DNA of 64,000 nucleotides from Pomphorhynchus laevis. Its lineage: Eukaryota; Acanthocephala; Palaeacanthocephala; Echinorhynchida; Pomphorhynchidae. The notes below the pieces were generated by a model. It did no database searches and was not told where the DNA came from. It worked only from the letters and a program-made list of their open reading frames with translations. The translations under genes and the position numbers were made by a program. Shown here piece by piece: positions 11,101 through 23,100 of the stretch. The DNA is taken from positions 278,341-342,340 of the forward strand of contig WNNJ02001520.1 of assembly GCA_012934845.2 (NCBI GenBank), written 5' to 3'. How positions within the stretch are numbered: the first letter of the stretch is position 1; the number at the start of each line of letters is the position of its first letter.

Positions 11101-14100
11101 CTGTTATTGTTTTGTCATTTATTTACGGCATTTAGCGTATTCCAGCGAATGCGAACACTTTACTGTCAAATCAACGAAAACTTCTATTTTGGCCTCAAAG
11201 CTGGTCCCGAAAGATGTCGTTTCCTATAATTTTGAGCTTTTGTGCTCGAATAAAAATGACAAAATAAGAGAAGTAGATGTAAGCAAACGAATATTGCTAT
11301 GTTTTATTGTTCGTAATCAATTGAGCATTATATAATTAGTATTAATTATGTATATTTTTTGGAACCTATTTTAAAATATAATAGCGCGTTTTACAAGTCA
11401 AAATATTTTTGTGGATATTTCGCTATACATTCTAATAACATAATTAAGAATTAGTATTTTTGTATAATTTGAATATAATGTTATATATTCGTGCACATGA
11501 AAGTGTCCATGTAAAACAGCATTTCTATTAAAGGAATTTAGTGCCTGATGCATGGTTAAACTGCAATACGCACTGCCATGCACAGAGCTTATGCTAAATT
11601 CCCTCTAATGATTCAGATTAAGGGTAGTTCTGTTTTTCGAGCTTTAATCACTGTTTAAACGTGTGTTAAGGTGCCTATGGATAATTATTAAAGTCACGGT
11701 ACTGATGTGCTCTGTTAGAGCGAAACGCGTATACCGTTGTGAAGTTTGTCATCACACATAGGATGACTGGGCATACGTAGCGACTTTGAATAATGCAAGA
11801 ATAATTCGGTTATATTTCTTAGTCTGATGAGGATATATAGAATGCTGCCTGGTGTTTATGCCTCTTCATGAGGAAAATATAGTGATATATTTATGAGTAC
11901 ACCAGTGAGTGTCCCAGGGCAGGTGTAACAACAAATTATATTTTATACATTTGCACACTTTTGAGTTTCCCTGTTAAACAGCATTTCTATTAAAAAGAAT
12001 TTAGTGCCTGATGCATTGTTAAACTGTACAGCGCTTATGCACAGCGCTTATGCGCTTACGCACAGCGCTTATGCACAGCTCTTATGCTAAATTCCCTCTG
12101 ATGATTCAGATTGAGGGTAATTCTGCTTTTCGAGCTTTAAACACTGTTTAAGCATGCGTTAAGGTGCCTATGGATGATTATTAAAGTCACGGTACTCATG
12201 TGCTCCGTTAGAGCGAAACGCTTCTGCCGTTGATAAAGTTTATCGTCACTCATAGGATGACAGGAACTTAGCGACTTTGAATATTACGAGAATAATTCGG
12301 TTCCATTTCTTGGTCTGATGAGGATATATAGGATTCTGCCTGGTGTTTATGCGTTCTTATGTGGAAAACAGTGATATATATTGAAGTTAAGTCCGACTTT
12401 GCGGAATGAAACAACGACCAGGATTAAGAATGGAATTCGTTATGTACTCAATGTAGTTGTCGATTAAAACTGGCTTCCATCAACGAAATGCAGGCTCCAT
12501 GCCACTTCTAGACGACCTTATTTAGCATCGAAATGATGGAGTACGCGGCAGCATTCATTAGTAGAATGAAGTACTCACTGGTCGTTTTGGTTACTTGTGT
12601 GACAGTAAAAGAAGACATTTCCGACACGTTGCTTAAACGCTTAAGCCTTCGCTCTCGTATCAGAACATTTGCTGTGCAGACCATCCTTATCTACTTATCA
12701 GAGTTAGTTGCTGACTGTTTGCTTCACTCGTTGGATCCAAAACTGGATTCGACATAAAAGTTAAGGTTGACTTTGCCGAATGAAACAACGGCCGGGATTC
12801 TGAATTAAATTATTTGTATTTAATGTAGTTGTCGGTTGAAACTGGCTTCGATCAACGAATTGCAGGCTCTATGTCACGACATTGTGAATGCAGGCGTTTC
12901 CGACACTTTGCTTAATTGACTGAGGCTTACGCTCTTTATCAGATCGAATTGCTGTTTGGACTATCCTTAAACGCTAGTTATAGGTTGTTGCTAAATTGTA
13001 GCTGCACTCGTAGGATCCTTAATAGATACGGCTTGTATAATATTGGTGCACAGATGTGCTGAGTAAGCAACGGTTCAGGATTTCTTACAAAATGCGGGAT
13101 TTGTCGAAAATGGTGTTGCTTGATAGACTGAACTTTGATTCACGACGTTCAGTCACCATATTACTTCTTGACGACTACTTCTGCAACGAAATGATGAGTA
13201 TCCGGCAACATTCATCAGTAGAATGAAGTACCCACAAAGCGTTTCGGTTGCTTGTGTGGCATTGTGAATGTAGGCGTTTCCGATACTTTGCTTAATTGAC
13301 TTAGGCTTACGCTCTTTACCAGATCGAATTGCTGTTTGGACTATCCTTAAACACTAGTTATAGGTTGTTGCTAAATTGTAGCTGCACTCGTAGGATCCTT
13401 AATAGATACGGCTTGTATAATATTGGTGCACAGCTGTGCTGAGTAAGCAACGGTTCAGGATTTCTTACAAAATGCGGCATTTATCGAAAATGGTGTTGCT
13501 TGATAGACTGGACTTTGATTCACGACTTTCAATCACCATGTCACTTCTAGACGCCCACTTCAGCATCGAAATGATGAGTACCCGGCAACACTCATCAGTA
13601 AAATAAAGTTCCCAGTTATATTTTCGGTCGCTAGTGTGACAAGCATTATATATAAACAATGTAGATTGTTGGCCGAATCAAAATTAATATACAATCGAAA
13701 TACTTGTCTCCCCAAGTAATGACTCACTTTAATTTGTATTAAAAACATTTCCGATTCATTTGATTATGACAAGAAAATTTTAATTTTTTGATACCCACTA
13801 TTGATCTATTGATATCATCATAGATATGTATTAATGTATATAATAATATATTATAATTAATATTATATTAATATCAATTAATATTAAATTATTATTTTCA
13901 ATCATATTATTGCAATCACTTTTTGTAATAATATGTAATCTTTGAGTAAAGCAAATTATTTGAATAGCAAAGCGATATTTTATTGATAGCAAAGTAATGC
14001 ATGAGGGATTATATTTAAATGATTTTGGGCATTCGTTAATTGTATCAGGTTGTATCTACACTGGTGCATTTATGTAAACTTCATACGTTGACAAAAGTGT

Positions 14101-17100
14101 GCTGATCTTCGATAGGATAAATGTTCGAATATCTTCGATCTTTAAAGATATTTTAAAGATGCTTTAAAAATAATTTTACGTCAATCTCTCCACAATGTTA
14201 AAACCTATACACAATCGAAATTTAAATACTGTTTAAAACCTTACTTGATAAAAATAATAGGCACAATCCAGATTTGTTTGAGTGCCATAAAAATGATCTT
14301 TTTTCTTATTTAAATATCTATATGTCGTTTATATATTTCTAAAAGAATATACAATTTAATTGAAATTAAATTTTGAATTTAAATTAATTTGATTAGATCT
14401 AGTTAATAACTAAAAGCTAAATTAAATAAGTCATTCTTTATTAGCAATATTCTAAAATAAACAAATATAATTACAATATAGAATTTTTACTAATAAAAAT
14501 TTACTAAAATTTTTTAAATAATATTTTAAATATTTATTTTGTTTTCTGTTCACGCAAAATTACAGTTATAATAGTTACTTTTCATGGATAAATGCGCGTA
14601 CTTTAATAATTAATTTGAAATAGTTTAAAATATAATGCTATAACATCAAAATTATTTTTTAAACTGACCGCTCTTGTTAGATTGTATCCACATGTGCACT
14701 AAGTTATACCTTCTTGTAGTCCGAAGTTACATTATCTGGTTTAATATTAAGTTTGATAGTCGTTAGTATTTACTAGTGAGATACGTTAATTTGAAATATT
14801 TTCATTTAATGTTTTAAAAATAGCATAATAGTATAATGATTTTTTCTATAATTTAGAAAAGACACATATATGCGCTGTATTCCAATACATTTATGAAACT
14901 TTCAAGATTTGGAAATTACTTTCAGGTAAATATCGACGTATATATAATTAGTTTATTATAATTAGTTAATACTCTTATGTTTCTTAAAAGTTAAGTGCTA
15001 CTCTTGAATATCCTTCAATAAACATATTATTATAGACTAGGTGTACTGGATTTTGATGACTATTGATATACGTTGTGTTTGAACCAGTAAATTCAAAAGT
15101 AGTCCAAATACGCTAATTATTTCAACTAAAATAATAACTTAAAAATTGTAAATACTTATAACTTTAAATAAAATTAGATTTGTTAACTTTGCTAACCTTA
15201 ATTTTTTACATTAAATACTATCAAGCTTCTCTCAACAGAAAATTAGGCAATTAATTATAATACATCGAATTTGCAACCTTGGTTACTGGGCTACTAGGGT
15301 TATAGGGAAGTACTGGTTGGGTAATGATAAAAATTGTTAAAGAATTATTGGAGATGGATCAAAAAATAGGAAAATTTTATTTGATATTTCGTTAGCATTT
15401 GTTAGCAGCTTCAGAAAATTTTTATTCTTATAAAAATCGTATTTTGAGGTTTTAAGCAAATCATTTTCAAGTGTGTTTATACATATATGTAGTATTATGA
15501 AAGTGGTAACATGTCTATATAAAATTACAAAGTCTATCTTATGAAATGGCTATTTTTTGATTTGGTTTAGAATATCTCTTTAAAATTATACTGAGTTAAT
15601 ATATGGATATATAATTCTAGACCTCCTGCCAGATGATACATGGAGATTGTCCTCGACGAGACAATGTCTACATTATTACCTATGAGGGATAGATTGTAGC
15701 ATCCATGTCTATAATTCAAAGAACACGAGTGGACTACATATTTATATATTAATTCATATTGTATGATCATGATACAATAAAAAACACAAGTGGAATTTTA
15801 TGATCCTATAATTGTGGTTTATACTTAAAAAATAGAATTCAATTGGAACACACAAAAATATAAGGTTAAAGCTATGATGGGTGTTTACGAAAAAAGGGTA
15901 AAATATTTATCTAAGTGAGTTGAGGTATCGAGGCAATGTTCCCAGTGATGGTAGATATAAAACTTTTGATTTGATAAAATTTAGATTTATTTGATTCCTG
16001 TCGAAGATGATAATGAACATGTGTCATTTTAGGGATAGAAGATAATACACAAGATTCGTAAACCTCGTAATTCATGAAGGTGATAGTAGGAACTATCGAA
16101 ATATTGTGATTTTTCTGAATAAAACCTTCGTATTCACTTACTCACTTCGTTCCTGTAAATTTATTTGTGATTTAAGCATTAAAAAAGAGATATTTTAATA
16201 TTACTACATATTACAGTGTACTATTTTTGACCATATCTTAGTAAAACGATGATGTGTTTTAAACTGAATCAATGGCTGCTATACGTATAAGATTGGACTA
16301 AAAAATCATTGATTTAAATTTAGTTAGCTTCTAATACCATAAGTTTTTTAATTGTAAATTCAAGATCTGATAAATATAAAAGTCGATAATAACTTGACCA
16401 ACACTTAAGTGGGGTTATCGAACATGATTAAATCGTATCGTTTGGTTACACTCACCACATTCAATATGCACAATGTGTGTGCTTAGTCAGCATGGTTGAT
16501 AATCGAACATATCTGTAATATACAAAATAATTGGTTTTGTTTTGATCTTTATCTCAAATAAGCTATGTATCTATGAAAATTGATTTATTAATTAAGTCTT
16601 TTTTAATTGCTTAAGCGTTTATTCAATATTTCTTCAAGTCATTGCGTATTTTCCTTAGGCAAATTTCGTCGATCAGCATGGTGGAAGTGTAGATATATTT
16701 ACTGAAAATCAGTACAAATCCTTGTTAGATATGGTAAGCTTTAGGTTTTATATCTACTTAGTTTTTCAAAGTAAAGTAGATTGTAATTTCAAATTAAATT
16801 AGAAAATTTATTGATTTTCATAAATGCAGAAATTTAAATAATGAAAATGTTAAATTGAAAATGTAAAATTGAATATGAAATATTAAATATTTAAATAATA
16901 AATTTTGAAAATGTCTAAACAATTCTAGCCACACATTATATGGGCAGTATTTAGGAAAACGTGATTTTTGTAAGTAAATGTTCGATTGTTATTTATAGAG
17001 GCATTCGAAGGTATAATTTTTTAGTTTGTTTTATTTTCGATTAGAAAATTATTAATTTTAATTAGTTTCTTATATTATGATACATTTAAAATATTGTATA

Positions 17101-20100
17101 TAATTTATTAAACCGAGTCATCAGTGTTAGCAATGAAAACATCGCCAAAATATCGTTCAAATAGTCGGCATGTGGCGATAGTGTCATCGAAAATTGTGCA
17201 TATTTACAATACGGGGGCTAACTTTGAATCTTGGATTCTTATGGTAACGGCTTCGCTTTTGTTATAGACGTCAACTTAATCTTCAAAATGCCGTATTATT
17301 CCACAACTAACCTATGTCGTCCTATAGCTGTTCTTCTATATCTGGTTAGTGATGTATCAAGTTATACAATCCTAAGTAACATTCGAATTTAAGCATAAGT
17401 AACAATTTTACCACATTTTTTACAATGTTTGATTCATATAGGGATAGTTATCACGTTACTCCCTTTTAATTCAAATTGTATTAAAAAAACATTTTTTTGA
17501 TAATAAATATGTTTTATTTTAAAAATAAGAAATATTTTTATTAACCAGTTTGTTGCATCCAAGTATTCAATGTTCGATGATTAATAAATGTAAGAAATGT
17601 TTCTTGATATCGTTACTAGTAAACTATGGTCAGAATCCTAGCTTATGGCATGCTTACCATATTGCCTGGAATTGCTTTAAATACTAAAACATGTTTCCTT
17701 GAATACTTAATCCTAAATAAATATAATGAACAAAGTAATAGAGCTGAGGTTATCAAGCTTTTTTGGTAACACTGAGTTTCTTTATTTGAGCAATGTAGCC
17801 AAAGAAATGGTCCGATTCATTATTTCACTGAATACTTTGAAAACTGCCGCTAACAAAAATTGGGACATGAGTTTTTTTATAAAATGATAGCAGAGGTCAT
17901 ATCTAGCATAGAATTATGTTTCCATAGTAATTACGAAGATGACGATGACGAAGATGATGACAAAGATGATGATGACAAAGATGATGATGTTGAAGATGAT
18001 GATGACGATGACGAAGATGACGACAAAGATGATGATGACAAAGATGATGATGTTGAAGATGATGATGACGAAGATGATGATGACGAAGATGATGACGAAG
18101 ATGATGACGAAGATGATGACGAAGATGATGACGAAGATGATGACGAAGATGATGACGAAGATGATGACGAAGATGATGACGAAGATGATGACGAAGATGA
18201 TGACGAAGATGATGACGAAGATGATGACGAAGATGATGACGAAGATGATGACGAAGATGATGACGAAGATGATGACGAAGATGATGACGAAGATGATGAC
18301 GAAGATGATGACGAAGATGATGACGAAGATGATGACGAAGATGATGACGAAGATGATGACGAAGATGGTGACGAAGATGATGACGAAGATGATGACGAAG
18401 ATGATGACAAAGATGATGATGACGAAGATGATGACGAAGATGATGATGACGAAGATGATGATGACGAAGATGATGATGACGAAGATGATGATGACGAAGA
18501 TGATGATGACGAAGATGATGATGACGAAGATGATGATGACGAAGATGATGATGACGAAGATGATGATGACGAAGATGATGATGACGAAGATGATGATGAC
18601 AAAGATGATGATGACGAAGATGATGATGACGAAGATGATGATGACAAAGATGATGATGACGAAGATGATGATGACGAAGATGATGATGACGAAGATGATG
18701 ATGACGAAGATGATGATGACGAAGATGATGATGACGAAGATGATGATGACGAAGATGATGATGACAAAGATGATGATGACGAAGATGATGATGACGAAGA
18801 TGATGATGACGAAGATGATGATGACGAAGATGATGATGACGAAGATGATGATGACGAAGATGATGATGACGAAGATGATGATGACGAAGATGATGATGAC
18901 GAAGATGATGATGACGAAGATGATGATGACGAAGATGATGATGACGAAGATGATGATGACGAAGATGATGATGACGAAGATGATGATGACGAAGATGATG
19001 ATGACGAAGATGATGATGACGAAGATGATGATGACGAAGATGATGATGACGAAGATGATGATGACGAAGATGATGATGACGAAGATGATGATGACGAAGA
19101 TGATGATGACGAAGATGATGATGACGAAGATGATGATGACGAAGATGATGATGACGAAGATGATGATGACGAAGATGATGATGACGAAGATGATGATGAC
19201 GAAGATGATGATGACGAAGATGATGATGACGAAGATGATGATGACGAAGATGATGATGACGAAGATGATGATGACGAAGATGATGATGACGAAGATGATG
19301 ATGACGAAGATGATGATGACGAAGATGATGATGACGAAGATGATGATGACGAAGATGATGATGACGAAGATGATGATGACGAAGATGATGATGACGAAGA
19401 TGATGATGACGAAGATGATGATGACGAAGATGATGATGACGAAGATGATGATGACGAAGATGATGATGACGAAGATGATGATGACGAAGATGATGATGAC
19501 GAAGATGATGATGACGAAGATGATGATGACGAAGATGATGATGACGAAGATGATGATGACGAAGATGATGATGACGAAGATGATGATGACGAAGATGATG
19601 ATGACGAAGATGATGATGACGAAGATGATGATGACGAAGATGATGATGACGAAGATGATGATGACGAAGATGATGATGACGAAGATGATGATGACGAAGA
19701 TGATGATGACGAAGATGATGATGACGAAGATGATGATGACGAAGATGATGATGACGAAGATGATGATGACGAAGATGATGATGACGAAGATGATGATGAC
19801 GAAGATGATGATGACGAAGATGATGATGACGAAGATGATGATGACGAAGATGATGATGACGAAGATGATGATGACGAAGATGATGATGACGAAGATGATG
19901 ATGACGAAGATGATGATGACGAAGATGATGATGACGAAGATGATGATGACGAAGATGATGATGACGAAGATGATGATGACAAAGATGATGATGACGAAGA
20001 TGATGATGACGAAGATGATGATGACGAAGATGATGATGACGAAGATGATGATGACGAAGATGATGATGACGAAGATGATGATGACGAAGATGATGATGAC

Positions 20101-23100
20101 GAAGATGATGATGACGAAGATGATGATGACGAAGATGATGATGACGAAGATGATGATGACGAAGATGATGATGACGAAGATGATGATGACGAAGAAGATG
20201 ATGACCAAGATGATGACCAAGATGATGACCAAGATGATGACCAAGATGATGACCAAGATGATGACCAAGATGATGACCAAGATGATGACCAAGATGATGA
20301 CTAAGATGATGACCAAGATGATGACTAAGATGAATATGACCAAGATGATGATCACGTCGATGAAATCTAGCATTTTTTTAATTATTGAAGAAGATATTAG
20401 CTGCTATATAAATATCTGATATGTTTTGTTTGTTTGTTTCGTTTGGTTGCCTTTTGATTTGTATTATTCAATGTATTTGCTCAGTTTACTTAATCATATT
20501 TGCATAATTTATGAAACGCAAAATTGTAAATCATGAAGTGTTTATGATATTGAGCATCTTCGACATTTTAGAGATAACGATTGCACATTTGACCCCATTG
20601 CTTCTACGAGCGCATATTCCATTTATATCAAACATTTGCATATTTTTAAATTAAAAACCTATTGTCGTTTAATATTTTTAGAATGGTAAAATTGATGCTG
20701 CGAAAATGAAGAATATGAAATTGAAGCCTATTCATACATTTTATTTACCTAGCAAGGTAATTTCTACTAATTTGATCGAAATTATTTTTACATAAATAAA
20801 TGTTTTTTATGTGGATTTGTTTTTAGTGGCATTTGCCTTTTATTGACGCGTACTTCCTATCATGCTAACGTTGTCACTAAAGCAGAGTGTTTTTTATACG
20901 TAATTATTATCTAAAATCCTGATAATTAATTAGTTTTTATTTTGGAATCTAAATTAGTATACGATACCAAATTTCGACAATTGAAATTATTTGTTTAATT
21001 TACCAAATTTATTAATTCAAATAAATAATGTAAACATTCGACATTACCTCATTAATTATTGTTCTAATTGCAATAGAAACGAAAAATTTATTTATTTTTA
21101 TATATCACGTTTAATTTTAGGATCGACATTGTATTCATTACAATTTAAATATTATTTATAATTTTTTCTTGCTTTCCTTATTGTGATAGATAGTTCGTTG
21201 ATTATCTTATCATTATACGCCACATAACCTCTAGCGATTTCATTATGTTCTATATAACCTCTAAGGTTGAGCCGATTTCGAAGTCGATGTAAAACAAAGG
21301 TTTTCGTCTTTTATTATTGTTCAGTAAATTTATAGGTACGTAGAAGGTGAAAATTATTTACTTTCAAAAATTCTTTACAATATTTCGATAACTCATGTTG
21401 TCATGATCAAACAATCAGAAATAGTTAATTTTAGCATTCTACTTACAATTTATGATGACATCTATACTCAAAGAATACCAAATACTTAAAAAATAATATG
21501 TCACAGCAAAATGTTTAAGTAATTAAAACAAACTATCAGTACCATTGAAACGTTAACATATTTATACTGCATAAGCCGAACGACAAACAACAAAATAGTA
21601 TTAAAAAAACATGTTAAAAAATAAATTGTCTAGCAATTTAACAAATAGTCTGAACTCTATAAAAGTGGAACATTGCCATATGTAATACTCCTTATTTTTG
21701 AATAATATCATTAAAAACTACAACATCTAAGATTGATATAGACTTTAAACAGATGCTCTACTGTGTGGAGGGATCTTTTGAATTTAATTCACTTATAAAA
21801 TGTTGGACATGTAATACTCCTGATTTTAATAATATCATTAAAAACTAAATCATCTAAGATTGGTGTAGTTTTTAGGCAAATGTTCCATTGTATAGAAGGA
21901 TCTTTTGAATTTGATTCACTTAAAAAATATTAGTCATTAATATTACTTCCGCAGACTATAAAATCATCATCTACATAACGGAACCAATCAACTACAAAAG
22001 AGAAATCCTTCACACATGTTATTTTCTAAATACATCAAATATATCTCTGCTAATATTTGTGCACTTGGATTACTAATGGCTAGTCCATTAATCTGGCTTC
22101 ACATATCAGATGCAAATAAAACGTTTTATCTTTGTGTACATAACATTAAAAATTATTGAATTTTTGGAGCAAGATCAAAAATGAAGACTTTTAATTTAAA
22201 GTAATTAAAACCAATTAATTTAAACTAATTTTTTGTAATTAAAACTAAATAATTTTTAATTATTTAAAGTTAAAATTCAATAAAGAAATTCCCAAAATTC
22301 AATAAAGAAATTCCCAAAATTCAATAAAGAAAAATGGATCATAAAAATCAAATATTTACAATTAACAAATAAGTTCACTCTTCTTTTTCAAGTGTCCAAT
22401 CTACAGAACTGTTAGTTACGAAAATATTACTATCGATATTTCAATTGCAGCTAACGTTTGTGAATAAAGAGTTAATGTCTTCTAACGTATATTTCTAATA
22501 AAGTTTGAGAAGTGAGGTCTACTTTAATAAAAGAAAAATGACTAAAATGTCAAAACTAACACTTTAGTGTTAGTTTTATTAGATACTGTTTTGTATTTAT
22601 TATAACAAAGTTATCATATGTATCTGATTTTGTAACAAATGTTAAATACATCTATATTTTTAGGATTTTGAATCAAAATCTATCAACACAAATTAATCTT
22701 TATATTTCGATAGTTGATGTTACCATCATCATAGTGGTGTACAAGTGAGCAAATTGTACTTTTTATTGATGATGATGCTAGCAGCACCTAACTTTTTCCG
22801 AACATCAGGTAGATGCTTTTGAATCGGCAGCTAAATATTTCTCCAGCAGCAACTAGCAAAATATAAAAATGAATTTGTGTCTGTTAATTCCTTAAAATTG
22901 TAAATTGAACAATGAATCAAAATCAGTTATTTTTAAACATCTCCATTTATTATGAGGCAAACATTGTTCTTTATAAATGATAAAATATCCTTTTTCTGAT
23001 GTGATAAAAGATCCAAAATATAATACTATGTTGTCTATTTATTAACATAGAATAACGTCAGTTTTTCTACTATTTCTATAAAACATATTTATTAAATTCA

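Noticed and set aside
11145-11278. Alternative acceptor TATTCCAG for exon 2
   Set aside because: It needs a phase-2 donor, but exon 1 ends in phase 1; the acceptor at 11135 fits.
11820-11842. A second hammerhead using CTGATGAGGA at 11823
   Set aside because: No GAAA or pairing stems occur in the right order around it.
14857-14925. Reading exon 3 in the frame EKTHICAVFQY, as a phase-1 exon
   Set aside because: It would not join in frame to exon 4, whose only long open frame starts in phase 0; the KRHIYALY frame joins both neighbours.
17860-20419. Open frames of 680-826 codons over the minisatellite (poly Asp/Glu, Ser, Met/Thr/Lys, Ile/Val/Phe)
   Set aside because: All come from stop-free 12/15-bp repeats, several frames on both strands are equally open, and the region lies in an intron of TRAP-delta.
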